DNA from: Membranipora membranacea
Lineage: Eukaryota; Bryozoa; Gymnolaemata; Cheilostomatida; Membraniporidae
Direction of reading: 5' to 3'
DNA: 64,000 bases
Assembly: GCA_914767715.1 (NCBI GenBank)
Contig: OU612075.1
Coordinates: 6,510,001 to 6,574,000 of the forward strand
The notes under the pieces are model-generated. The model searched no databases, had not been told where the DNA came from, and worked only from the letters and a program-made list of their open reading frames with translations. Shown one piece after another: positions 53,601-64,000 of this stretch (position 1 is its first letter; the number at the start of each line of letters is the position of its first letter). The translations under genes were made by a program, and so were the position numbers.

Positions 53601-55029
53601 TACCATGAGTAAAGTAATTGCCCGCTTCATTTGACACGCCTCCTTCACTCTATCACTGCACAGAATGTTGTATAGGATTGCAATCTTGTGCTCACTCTCT
53701 GTAACAAAAGAATCCTCTGTCATTCAAAATTATAACTTCACCACCTCAGATATAACCAAATAACATAAAACGAGGAACAGTATGATATGTCCTTAAAAGG
53801 TAAAACAAAATTATGGCTGCGGAAATTGAAACTTTAGATTGGAACCTGTTAAAGTAATTTCAAACTTCAAACAATTAGAGTTGAACTGACATTAGAGTCT
53901 CCATAAATGTCTTCTAGTAATCGACTAGAACTGTCAACCCCTACACACCAGATTTGAGCGCATGAATGATGACAGCATGAAGAATAGGCGTCCTGACTCT
54001 CATTTCATTTACAGCCTCAGTCACAAATGTATTCAGATTGTCTGGTAGCAGCTGCTGACGAAGGACACTGGGCTCCAACACTGAAGTTACTTTACCCATC
54101 TCAATATTAACTTGTCGGAGAACTGAATGAATGATGGCATTGTATAGCTCTGGTATTCCTTTTACAGCCTGGAAAAAATAAAGGGGGACTGTTGTTACCT
54201 TGGCTTGTAGCGTAGAAGCTACTAACAGAAAGAGGCTGCTAAATGGCACTGTTTGCTCGTACTAATTCCTTTTTGGCTGCATATTTTTACTTCAAAATAT
54301 TTACCATTACAGGAACAAGATGGAATAAGACCTTGGTAGATTTCTGCTGAAAATTGACACAATAGATTTTTCAAAGGAACTTGCCTTGACTAACCCTCCT
54401 ATTGACCTTTCTTTTGCTGCATCAATTATTCTGTCATAGCTGGAGTCAGCGGTTTGCGGCTCAGTTGTTTCTAAAAGAATGTGTAACGTTGAACTGAGCA
54501 GGATTAGATTGGCACTCACTCAAAACAATTATTTTTACACAGTAAATCTACAAGAGGGAAATATATTTGTCTGAAAAGATAATATGAACCAGTGGTGTTC
54601 AGCTTTGACAATCCTATTTGAACTCAAATTTACCATCTTAAGCCAACACCAACCTATAATATGTTTTCTGGCAGATGTATTGCACGTGTTACATAGCCAG
54701 CACTTCTGGATTTCGGTCAATCCCTCTAGATTGGAGCCAAGATCTCCTTCTCAGTGGCATTCCACACCTGTCACCACCAACATCTGTTTCCGCAACAGGA
54801 AATCTCTTCTGTATAAATGTTTTCGTGAATCCTCTGCTGCCGCACATGGTAGGCATAATCTGAAATAATAAAGTATTAAAGAGCAATTGGTAAAATAGGT
54901 TATTTGAAGTTTGAAAGTTTGTTTATTGCCTAATTTCTAATATCCATCCCGTAATAGGTTGATAGATTATCTATATGTACCTATTGTATTCAACAAACTA
55001 CTTTGCTGTAAACCAATGACAAATAAATT

Positions 55030-57745
55030 AATTGGAAGCCAATCAATCCGCGACTGATGACAGCTAGATTCGAGGGAAAATGCACCAACCTAAGTGTCAT
55101 TGTTTGTTATGCCCCGACCAACGAGGCAGAGGATGAGAAAAAGGATGAGTTCTATATGTCCCTACAGAAGGCTAAAGATGAGGTCCCCAGACATGATATG
55201 CTTCTGGTTCTGGGAGATCTCAACGCACAAGTTGGAACGGTCAACATAGGGATGGAGGATACTTTAGGGCAGCATGGAGTTGGGGCGGCGAACGATAATG
55301 GAGAGAGGCTTATACAGTTTGGAAGAATAAATGGCATGGTGATTGGGTGTTCTATTTTCCCTCACAAAGATATACACAAGTTAACGTGGCGTTCCCCTCG
55401 CGGACAGCTAACTCAGATAGACCATTTGCTGATAAACAGGAAGTGGAGGAGATCCCTGCATGATGTGAGAGTGATGCGATCTGCAGATGTGTACAGCGAT
55501 CATTATCTGATCCTTGGAAAAGTGCGACTCAAACTAGCCGGAAAGTGTAAAGCGCCGAGTCTAAAGGCTAAATGGAATCGCAATCTACTTAAACTGACGA
55601 AGATAAAAGAAAGGTTCACAGCAGCAATGGAGAATAAGTTCAGTCAACTTCAGGAATTACCGGAAGATACCCCTGTTAATGAAAGATGGACGAAGATCAA
55701 GGAAGCATACCATGATGTTGGAGAAGAGATAGTAGGAAGAGAAAAGCGCAGGGAACCTGCACACTGGATGTCAGAAAGATCATGGGAGTTGATAGAACGA
55801 AGACAGGAAGCAAGGCGCAAAGTCTTGGGCACTCATTCAAGACGCGTAGCAGCACGCCTAGAGGAAGAGTACAAAGAGTTTGCGAAGTTAGTCAAAAAGA
55901 GCGTGCGGAAGGACAAGAGGGACAACATCGAAGATATGGCAGGAGCTGCACAAGAAGCTGCTGACATGGGTCAGATGAAGGCAGTGTACGATATCACGAG
56001 AGAGCTGAGCGGAACGAGGCGGAAATCAACTGCTAGACTCAAGGACAAGAATGGTCAAATAGTTGTTGACCCCAAAGAACAAGCAAAGATCTGGACAGCG
56101 CACTTTCAAGAAGTTCTTAATCAGGCAGAGCCTGAGGACCCCTTGGATATACCCAGCACAGGTACGGATTTGGAGATAGATGATGATCCACCTAGTCTTT
56201 CGGAGATTGAAGAGATTATCAAAGCCTCGCGCAATGGTAAAGCGCCAGGAATTGATGAGCTACCTGCAGAGTTTTTACGCTGTAACAGTAGCTCATGCGC
56301 AGCAGAACTCGAGACATTGTTCTCGGGTATATGGAGAGAAGAAGACATCCCACAAGACTGGAGGCGCGGCGTGATCATCAAACTGCCCAAGAAAGGAGAC
56401 CTGAGTAAGACAACAAATTGGAGGGGTATTACTCTACTACCATATATCAGTAAAATATTTCTGAAGATTTTACATCACCGAATTGCCGGAGCCCTAGAGG
56501 AGAACAGAAGTCTAGATGAAGAGCAAGCAGGTTTTCGCAGCGGAAGAAGTTGTACAGACCACATATTTACACTGAGGAACATCATAGAACAATGTGAAGA
56601 ATGGAGGATGCCCCTGTACGTCAATTTTATTGATTTCAGGAAAGCTTTTGACAGCATTCATCGGGAGAGCATGTGGAAAGTGATGAAGTTTTATGGTATC
56701 CCTGATAAACTCATCACTCTGACACGGGCGTTCTACACCGGGTATGCGTGTAAAATGCAAGGCGGAGCAGAGGACGATTACTTCGAAGTAAAATCAGGAG
56801 TTAGACAGGGCTGCGTAATCTCACCTCTGTTATTTATCATGGCTACAGACTTCATAATGAAGCAAGTACAAGCGACACATCGAACTGGACTCCGATGGAA
56901 TCTTACAACCAAGCTGAATTATCTAGCTTATGCAGACGATGTCGCGCTATTTTCTACAACACATGGAGGGATGCAAACAGTTACAGACAAGCTCATAACA
57001 ACAGCGAGTAAAGCGGGATTGCACATCAATGAACAAAAGACGAAAGTTTTGAGGATTCATCGAGATGGAATGGGCCCTGCATCTAACAACAATTTCACAG
57101 TCAGCAACAAGTCACTCGAGTTTGTAGATAACTTTTTGTATCTTGGTGCGAAAATTGATGCGTCTGGTGGTGCAGCAGCAGATGTCAAGAACCGCATCAA
57201 CTCTGCAACTACAGCCTTTTACAGACTGAACAAGGTGTGGAGATCAAGAAGTATGAGCAACCATCTCAAGTTCAAACTCTACAACTCGAACGTGGTGTCT
57301 GTGCTCCTCTATGGATGTGAAACATGGCGAATGACGAAAGTGGATATGGACAAACTGGAGGTATTTCACATGAACTGCTGCCGTCGGATATTGAAAATAT
57401 ATTGGTGGTCCAAAACTTCCAACTTGGAAGTATGTGAACGCAGCAAGCAGAAACCAGTCTCTCAGCACATTGAAGTTAGAAGATGGAGATACCTAGGACA
57501 CAGCCTAAGGAGGAAGGAATCTCTCCCTCACACCAGTCTCGGATGGGCCCCTGAAGGCACCCGAAGGAGAGGGCGACCCAATCAGACTTGGCGAAGAACG
57601 GCGCTCAAACAGATGAAGGTACACAACATCAAGTCGTGGGCGGAGGCTAGCGAGATGGCTAGAGATCGAGAAAGATGGAAGGGAAAGGAGAAGGCGATTC
57701 TGGCGCAATATTCCACTAGGAGTTCTGCAACATAAGTCAGTCAAG
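55030..57745 (+). mobile_element. RTE-like non-LTR retrotransposon, 5'-truncated
   Basis: The frame upstream of the first ATG (from about 55034: WKPINPRLMTARFEGK) already reads as the middle of an AP-endonuclease, so the element lacks its 5' end, as expected from incomplete reverse transcription. The following 2.7 kb is a single uninterrupted frame. The 3' UTR is short; no clear tail or target duplication was identified. The endonuclease resembles the craniofacial-development-protein-2-like endonuclease known from RTE/BovB elements. Confidence 0.88.
55057..57735 (+). CDS. Endonuclease-reverse transcriptase of an RTE-like LINE (892 codons, intact frame)
   Basis: Endonuclease part (about residues 1-160): VIVCYAPTNEAEDEKKDEFY, VLGDLNAQVG, QIDHLLINRKW and YSDHYLILGK. 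The middle region is charged and helical. RT part (about residues 385-700): GKAPGIDELPAEFL, VIIKLPKKGDLSKTTNWRGI, EEQAGFRSGRSC, VNFIDFRKAFDS, GVRQGCVISPLLF and the active site LAYADDVALF (near 56935). C-terminal part: NFLYLGAKIDASGG, LLYGCETWRMTK, RRWRYLGHSLRRK and RGRPNQTWRRT, as in RTE-type elements. Lack of stops over 2.7 kb suggests a recent insertion. The N-terminal catalytic residues of the endonuclease are missing, so this copy should not be autonomous. Confidence 0.93.
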   Translation: MTARFEGKCTNLSVIVCYAPTNEAEDEKKDEFYMSLQKAKDEVPRHDMLLVLGDLNAQVGTVNIGMEDTLGQHGVGAANDNGERLIQFGRINGMVIGCSIFPHKDIHKLTWRSPRGQLTQIDHLLINRKWRRSLHDVRVMRSADVYSDHYLILGKVRLKLAGKCKAPSLKAKWNRNLLKLTKIKERFTAAMENKFSQLQELPEDTPVNERWTKIKEAYHDVGEEIVGREKRREPAHWMSERSWELIERRQEARRKVLGTHSRRVAARLEEEYKEFAKLVKKSVRKDKRDNIEDMAGAAQEAADMGQMKAVYDITRELSGTRRKSTARLKDKNGQIVVDPKEQAKIWTAHFQEVLNQAEPEDPLDIPSTGTDLEIDDDPPSLSEIEEIIKASRNGKAPGIDELPAEFLRCNSSSCAAELETLFSGIWREEDIPQDWRRGVIIKLPKKGDLSKTTNWRGITLLPYISKIFLKILHHRIAGALEENRSLDEEQAGFRSGRSCTDHIFTLRNIIEQCEEWRMPLYVNFIDFRKAFDSIHRESMWKVMKFYGIPDKLITLTRAFYTGYACKMQGGAEDDYFEVKSGVRQGCVISPLLFIMATDFIMKQVQATHRTGLRWNLTTKLNYLAYADDVALFSTTHGGMQTVTDKLITTASKAGLHINEQKTKVLRIHRDGMGPASNNNFTVSNKSLEFVDNFLYLGAKIDASGGAAADVKNRINSATTAFYRLNKVWRSRSMSNHLKFKLYNSNVVSVLLYGCETWRMTKVDMDKLEVFHMNCCRRILKIYWWSKTSNLEVCERSKQKPVSQHIEVRRWRYLGHSLRRKESLPHTSLGWAPEGTRRRGRPNQTWRRTALKQMKVHNIKSWAEASEMARDRERWKGKEKAILAQYSTRSSAT

Positions 57746-57924
57746 TCATGATCAGTGAGTTTGGGACCAAACTCCCTGATATGATCAGCGATTATGGGTC
57801 AAAGTCTGATTCATCCACACAACACAAAACACAACTCCAAAGTCTAAAAAAAAGATTGCCCAGCATGCACCTGCAATTATCCACACAATCTGTAAGAGAG
57901 CACAACTCCTTGGCATCCATCATT

Positions 57925-57971
57925 GATCAAATCAGGGAGGGTGGGATCTCTCCCACCCTCTCTGGTCAAAT
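57925..57971. mobile_element. 32-bp hairpin insertion flanked by a near-duplicate of 8 bp
   Basis: The hairpin 57933-57964 (CAGGGAGGGTGGGA, four-base loop, TCCCACCCTCTCTG) is flanked by GATCAAAT and (G)GTCAAAT. It shares the CAGGGAG end and the palindromic layout with the insert at 37908-37935, so it may be the same kind of hAT-like micro-element. Confidence 0.45.
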
Positions 57972-60143
57972 CAGGGAGGGGCAAATACCAGATTAAATTT
58001 ACCACAAATGAGCCATGATCATTATTAGAATTGTCAATAATATTTATTAAGCTCTGATATTAAACATACTAATAATAAAAACTATGGATAATATTATAAA
58101 GATCATCGCCTGATACAGGTCAGTTCAAATCTTAAAGAAACAATACAAAGTATTATTTTCCTGCCGCAGTTGATCAATCAAAAGAGAGTTCATTGTTGTC
58201 CAGTAGCTTCTCAAAATATAAGGAAAGTTACATTAATCAAACTTTAATAATGCCTCACGATATACCATGCATTATATTGGCTTTATGTTAGAGAATTAAC
58301 TGCCTAACGCCCTGTAGTGCTGTCTCTCTTTTGACTTCTTTTTTATATTAGTCAGCCATATTTTACTCCACAGAAGTAACAATTATCATCTTCATTTTCA
58401 CCTTGAAAAATATAATATAGGATATAAGGAGAGGGTCAAATTACACCAATGAATACACAAGTCAATTTTATTATCATCTGCTGAGTAATGAATCCAAAGT
58501 TTAGCCATTATACTAGTCACTAGCTTATTAAAAATACACTATTGAGTTGGGGGGCTAGTTGAGGTATTCTGTCATCAAAACCTTAAATCTACGCAAAAAC
58601 TTTTCATTTTAAGGTCTCCTGTAACAGAGTAATTGTTTCGCTTTTGGGTTTACAGTTTAGACGATACAATGCCTCACCTATCAAATCCACTCTACTTTTT
58701 ACAAACACGAGACATTATATGCAAAATACACAGTATTTGGAATTATACACTTACCATTGCACAATCAACTAACAGGGTAATAACTATGCATCTTTCCGGC
58801 TCAAAGAGCCTCTAACCCCTCTAAATGAGAAATCATCCACCAAGCCTGGTCATTAAAAGAAGATAAAAATGGTATGAATTGTGAGGCACAGTTAAGACAA
58901 TACACGGATTTTGGGTGGCAGTTGGACACGGCACGACACGGCCAACTGGTAGCCCATGTGACAAGGGTAGTCACACCTGCCTTTCACATTGCAGCTAACA
59001 CATGGGTACCATGAGTCTCAAAGGTATGCTAAATTATCAAACAACAATATGACAACATTTGAAATTGAAACTACACCTCAGTTTTCGATAAATTGATTTC
59101 GACTGATAGGCACCAGAATAACAACCATTAAAACAACCTCACCTGATCTTCCATAATTTTGTCACCGAACTGTCTTCACTTCTCTTGTTCACTGCGACGA
59201 CCTACAGCAGAAGAAGGTAACATATCATATAAATTGTATTAATTAATAGAAATTAAAGTGGCTATTCTACAAACTTATCATGCAAAACATTACACTACAC
59301 TACAGGTTGCTACAACAAGAAAGTAACTATTGGATGAGACATATATACTATAGAGGACATTCAGAAGAGTCACAACCACATCTTTGAAATTAGAATTTTT
59401 TTTATTTATTCTGATCACAACATTGCAGGGAGTGATTGACTCTGAAACTTAAATATTGCTGGGGGTAGAGGTAGGTAGTCTGCCTAGGCTAAGAGGAGTT
59501 GTGTATGCTCCTTGGTGAATGTGTGTGTGTGTGGGATTCCGGGTTATGGAGTCACCACATTAACTCTCCGCTACTGAGATCTGTGCTCATGAGCTCGGTA
59601 TGATGATTCTCACTATGTGACACTGACTTATTTACAGGCGATCTCAATTGATTCGAGATCAAACACTTGACTCAAGAGCATGCCTTTTAATTCTTATCAA
59701 GTTTGACATCAAACGCAATTCAACTTAAACAATGCATGTCTTATTTCAACGAGTTATATTTTCTAGTTAATGATGCCATGCATGCTCGATTTAATTCATT
59801 TAAACTAAATTAGTTGACGGTATAAATAATCCAACCAAGTGTTATACTGTACCATTATCAAATAATAAGGCAAGTTCTATTTCCCTATAAATATCACTAA
59901 TGTACAATAAATGAAAATATTATAATAAAAACTGTAAAACTTTCATGTTTAACAACTGACCTGTCTTCAGAATTAAGTTGCAAACAAAGAGCGCTGCTTG
60001 TCGACCAGAGGGTCGCCAAACAGATCATGCTTTCCATTGGTGAACCATGCTCTTATATAGCATGGTTCCAAACACATTAAAAAACTGCTGACGTCAATAA
60101 GCAAAAAAACAAGATTTAAACACAATTTTCAATTACCGCAAAA

Positions 60144-60237
60144 AGAGGGTTGATCGGCCGCAAGAGTGGGTTGATCGGCCGCAAGAGTGGGTTGATCGGC
60201 CGCAAGAGTGGGTTGATCGGCCACAAGAGTTGGTTGG
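60144..60237. repeat. 21-bp tandem repeat, about four copies
   Basis: The unit GAGTGGGTTGATCGGCCGCAA repeats four times. Copies 1-3 keep the CGGCCG palindrome, and the last reads CGGCCACAA. The GC-rich unit stands out from its AT-rich surroundings. Confidence 0.92.
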
Positions 60238-61628
60238 TGTAAGTTAGACATCATGCTAATTCTGAATTGTCTCTGTTGGTGCCACCTTTACTGCATTGTC
60301 ATGGTTGTCACGGTTCTGGCGTTAGGGTGGCACCGGTATTAAGAATAGAATTTAGATTTGCATATATTTGCATGTCCCCGATTCGAGGTGATATGCACTG
60401 GCTGGTAACTGCGTGTCCTCAAGTCGAAGTTTGAGTGTACTGATGATGATGCTGGCTCAGATATTGGATGTTCATATTGTGTCTGATGTTGATATAGAAA
60501 TTCTCCTGTTTGCTGCTGTAGATGCGACATGTGTGTGTGCAATGAACTACTAACTAACCTAACAATATTATTCCTTGTGTGTGGTATGCAAGGGCAAGGA
60601 GTCGTATGGATGATCATCATGCATACTATAATACTTCTACTACTACTTCTTGATTGAAGCCTTAGCTTAGGCAGGGAGTTAACTCTAGTCCTTGGCTTAG
60701 GCTTGTCATTCTAAAAATTATTATTGATGATTCACCTTTGACTTTTTATGTATGTGTATATGCTATTAAGTCATTAGCAAGCATATTAGCAAGGAAGAGC
60801 ACCACAACTCAATGAACCCCCTTTATTGCATCACTTAGGGTCAACTGTGGCCACACTGTAAAGATAATTATTGAGTGCGGTTAATACCTATATTAGTTCT
60901 CACCAGTGAAAAAAGCTGAGTTTGCAGAAGAAGAAATACCCTAATGCACAGTTGCACACAAACAGCTGTTACTATTAATTGGTAAAACAACACTTGGTAT
61001 TTTATTTCTGTCTTGAAATATACCAAATGTATTTATTAAATGCATGTTGAAAGGTTCAGTAAGGTAATAAATTGAAATATTTTTTAATATCACACATTCA
61101 TCAGTTCGGGTGGGTGGGTTCAGAACTATAATTTAGGAACTCCAGCACATTTGAATTAGTTCAGTCGCTACGGTGCAAAGATAACCAACCTGAATTGATT
61201 GGTGCACATGCGCAAAGTGTTCCTCAACCTGACCAAATTTTTGAAGGAAAAATATATTGTCATTCCAAGTCAAAATCGAGAAAACCTGGGAATATGACAG
61301 CATATTAGTATGATGGATATGAAACAATATGTCTTGATTGCCTATACATAACCAACATAACTATACATAACTATCTTTTTCTCTTGTATGACCACTGACC
61401 AGTCTTTTTATCTAGCTCCATCTCAATTTTTATGAAATGTTTGGAGTCATCCACTTTACGTGGTGCCATAACTGTGGCACTTTATGGGTATATACTTAAA
61501 CGGAGGGGAGAAAGTGGTTGATAATGAAATGCCTCTACCAGCATCTTGCACTGTTTGAGCACTTAAACTAGAGCAAACCTTTTGTTTGCTGGTCAGTCAC
61601 CAAAAATTGGTAAAGTTCTACCACTAAC

Positions 61629-64000
61629 CCATGATGCCACCTCTCATAGGAAGCTCCATACCAAGTTTACATTTCTCAGTGTCCAGTATGAGATCGAATG
61701 CTCCGCTGCCAACTCGAGCAAGCTGACCTAACATGATACACTCAGATACACCACGTACATGGTCTACCTCTCCGTGTGCAGCGGCCTCCATCAATACATC
61801 AACCTGATCAATAAGCATGTATTAAAATTTGTCATTGCACATATTCATTCATTGGATATGTGCCTTTACAGCTTGTTTTGTATAAAAGGAATGTTCAATA
61901 ATAAAACAATAAAACCGAGTGTTGAATTGGGGAATCACACGATATATGCTCTAGAGAAGTAAAGCGTTCACATGAGGAAATCCTCACCATTTCCCACATG
62001 CCTGAAATAGCACAATCTCAGGTTGGCTAACATTTACTCATCCGATTTTGTGCTAGCTAACATTAGGTCACCCCATAACTAGCTAACATTAGGTCACCCC
62101 TTAACTAGCTATCATTAGGTCACCCCTTAAATAGCTCAACTAAACTCAAGCTCATATTTACTCCTCTATGGTATATGAATACAATTTTGATGTGAAGGGT
62201 AGATACTAGATGGGCTGTTGTTAACACTTACCGTCTCCTCAAAGGAGCACCTGGCCAGAGCGCCAGTATCTTGTCTGTTGATTCCGTGCCTAGTGATGGC
62301 CATCAAGTGACCTTTACATGTCATAATGTCACATAGAAGTGATAAATGTCTGTAGTTTACGTAAGAACCATCAAATGAGATGACGTGGTTCATCTCTTTC
62401 TCAATAGAGCGGCGCACAGCCTCAATACCTGCAAGCAATATGGCATAAAATAATACATGCAAAGATCCACAGTCAACTGTCTACTGCAAACTTACAAAAT
62501 GACAAAAAGATAGTTATCAGGAACCATAGAAGTCACACAAAAATCAGGAGAACGAAACACCAGATGCATGTGAGAAAAAAGACAGTACAGTAAAGTTGCA
62601 AAGATCCACAGAGTCTACAGACTAATTCATTATTTACTATTTGAAAAAAATGACAAAATGAACCACAAAGGTCACACAATCTAAGAGTACAAAACACCGG
62701 ATTACTTTTCATCTGTTAGTTAATCCTCACTATGATGATCAAAGGCAATATAAGTGCTAAACTCTGCCTAGTAGTTGGTAGTGGCATTCCATTATGAACA
62801 ACGGCTCTGTTGGTTGGGCAGTGGGTAAAAATGGGATGCTACGAACACCATTCTGGACAACATTAGAGTAAAATGGTTACTTTTACAGCGATATTTACAT
62901 GAGCCTCTGCTTACCTAGACAGGAGAAAATCTCGACGATATCATTAGAAGTAGATCTCTCCTTGTCCACACTAGGCTCAGATAACACTCTCATCAGACTG
63001 GTACCGTCCGTCTCCAGTATCCATTCTCTTATAGACTCATATTTACCATCAGCTGTGATCTGGAATCACAGATAATATTTGGTCACATATTATTCAGAAT
63101 GTTCAATGTTACATGATAAAGCAATGTCCGCTGAGAGCCTGAACTGACAACCAGAAACATTACAAAGAAGTGTTGTTTCATTCCTGTTTAGTAGTAATTA
63201 AGCTAGCATTGACCTGCCAATGGCTATAATCCATTGCACTCATGGATACAATCTATGGATGCCAATGTGTCTATGTAATTTAAACCCCATATCTATGGCT
63301 GGACTTACAATGGTACGTTTTTTATTCTCTTCTCTGGGTAGATGCATGTAGACTTTAGCGATCTGTTCCACTCCCTGGAGGGTCATGTCAGTGAGCATGT
63401 TAGACTCGATACATCTCAGGAATACATCATCCTCTATCTTATCCGCTATCTGCAAACATAAAACATAATTTTAGGTAAAACTTACTTTAATTTTTATGAA
63501 AACTAATAAATAAATGAAATTGATTTAAATGAGTCAGTGACAAATTATTATAGGTTTCTGATCGGAATTCTGATCATTATCTTGGACGTCTCCAGTAATG
63601 ATTAGTAAATTTTCGAAGTGGCAGAAGCTTGGATATTCATTGAAACATGTGTTGTATTGTACAAAATATTGAGATCTTGAGGAGCATGATGAACACTTCA
63701 CTTATTTGAATAGCCACAACAGAGTTCACAAAACGCATCAAACAACCACAAGGATATCTACTAGTTGACAACGATGACTAAATAGTTGCTTATTGTATCA
63801 CATTAAATCTCAAGCTGAGCCAAAAGTTATAATATAATAAATGTTACATAAAATATATAAAATAATTAGATATAATAAATATTATATTATAATAGGATAT
63901 AATTAATGGTTCAGAGTCATTCATACCTCTTCATCATCCCCCATCTTATCCCCGTCGTTGTTCATAATCCTAATTCTCAGCACCAGTTTCTCTGCATTGT
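61629..64000 (-). CDS. Second, inverted copy of RPB1 exons 22-26 (runs off the right edge; no CTD exons)
   Basis: Minus-strand blocks match RPB1 exons one for one with identical lengths and splice positions: 64000-63927 (part of exon 22), 63449-63309 (23), 63059-62915 (24), 62428-62232 (25) and 61803-61629 (26). All donors and acceptors are intact. Exon 26 here ends at a GTTAGT donor instead of GTATGT. By eye, exons 22, 24 and 25 encode identical protein with a few silent changes; exon 23 has one replacement (Met to Ile); exon 26 has four (Pro to His, Leu to Ile, Ala to Thr, Gly to Arg). Introns 22 and 25 are clearly alignable and intron 24 much less so. Homology stops shortly after exon 26, with no linker or heptad exons. 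It may be a paralogue, a decaying duplicate, or a haplotype joined in assembly. Confidence 0.9.

Larger units (their letters stand above)
51038..54859 (-). pseudogene. DUF6589-like multi-exon gene, interrupted by stops and a transposon
   Basis: Twelve minus-strand exon blocks: 54859-54654, 54470-54385, 54168-53949, 53698-53023 (with insertion), 52932-52784, 52646-52500, 52371-52223, 52028-51862, 51722-51582, 51494-51473, 51419-51264, 51147-51038. Phases join cleanly throughout except at block 6. Block 1 has paired cysteines (CLPC, CWLCNTCN). The segment HIVPSYGDQMTRRNLDLARG resembles the GDQ core of DUF6589 proteins. This assignment is from memory and is moderate. Lesions: TGA at 54753-54751, a 410-bp MITE at 53183-53592, a frame error in block 6, TAG at 52349-52347 and TAA at 52232-52230. 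Intron 2 appears to be GC-AG (AAG-GCAAGT). The 5' start may be beyond the RTE LINE. Function unknown. Confidence 0.7.
57746..61628. other. Mostly non-coding region between the RTE LINE and the RPB1 copy
   Basis: Contains the hairpin at 57933-57964, the 21-bp repeat array at 60144-60237, a short inverted repeat (GAACCATGCT...AGCATGGTTC) at about 60042-60070, and possible minus-strand exons that are weakly supported (59200-59150 region; 60553-60339, see findings). No other gene or RNA was supported. Confidence 0.45.

Noticed and set aside
59150-59210. Possible minus-strand first exon ending ATGGAAGATCAG before GTGAGG
   Set aside because: A good donor and an ATG are present, but no following exon could be found.
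60144-60237. CRISPR array
   Set aside because: The 21-bp units are directly contiguous with no spacers, and the DNA is eukaryotic.

Overview
The window looks like nuclear DNA of an invertebrate animal. It has multi-exon protein genes with short GT-AG introns (about 0.1-1.2 kb), AT-rich non-coding DNA, non-LTR retrotransposons and hAT-like elements. A non-bilaterian animal such as a sponge is plausible from intron density and the RecQ-like/DUF6589-like genes, but this is inference only.

Left third (1-11.4 kb): four housekeeping regions. The first two exons of a RAB6 GTPase gene lie on the minus strand. They are divergent from RPP38 (RNase P/MRP protein, five exons, plus) across about 230 bp with ETS-like and CCAAT-like sites. 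A complete eight-exon ZFAND2 gene (AN1 zinc fingers plus ubiquitin-interacting motif) lies on the minus strand, followed by a 1.4 kb spacer.

Centre (11.4-28.5 kb): a complete RPB1 (POLR2A) gene, the largest subunit of RNA polymerase II. It has 31 exons and about 1,902 codons, and every junction is phase-consistent. Its C-terminal heptad domain is built from exons that each carry a whole number of heptads. An additional in-frame exon (exon 14) is absent from the usual RPB1 layout.

28.5-34 kb: NXT (p15, mRNA export partner, four exons) and a small predicted secreted cysteine protein with a decayed partial copy. 34-43 kb is rich in local duplications. It contains a perfect 85-bp palindrome, a minus-strand terminal exon preceded by a tandem array of seven exon-like repeat units, and a short conserved exon in inverted copies at 35.6 and 42.6 kb.

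43.9-57.7 kb: a damaged CR1/L2-like LINE, a decaying RecQ-like helicase gene (+) and a convergent DUF6589-like gene (-). The latter carries stop codons, a frameshift and a 410-bp hAT-type MITE inserted in an exon with an 8-bp target duplication. A 5'-truncated RTE-like LINE with an intact 892-codon frame follows.

57.7-64 kb: mostly non-coding DNA. From 61.6 kb to the right edge there is an inverted second copy of RPB1 exons 22-26, with intact splice sites and mostly silent differences, but no heptad-repeat domain after exon 26. This possible CTD-less RPB1 paralogue, the extra RPB1 exon and the exon-like array are the main items to follow up.
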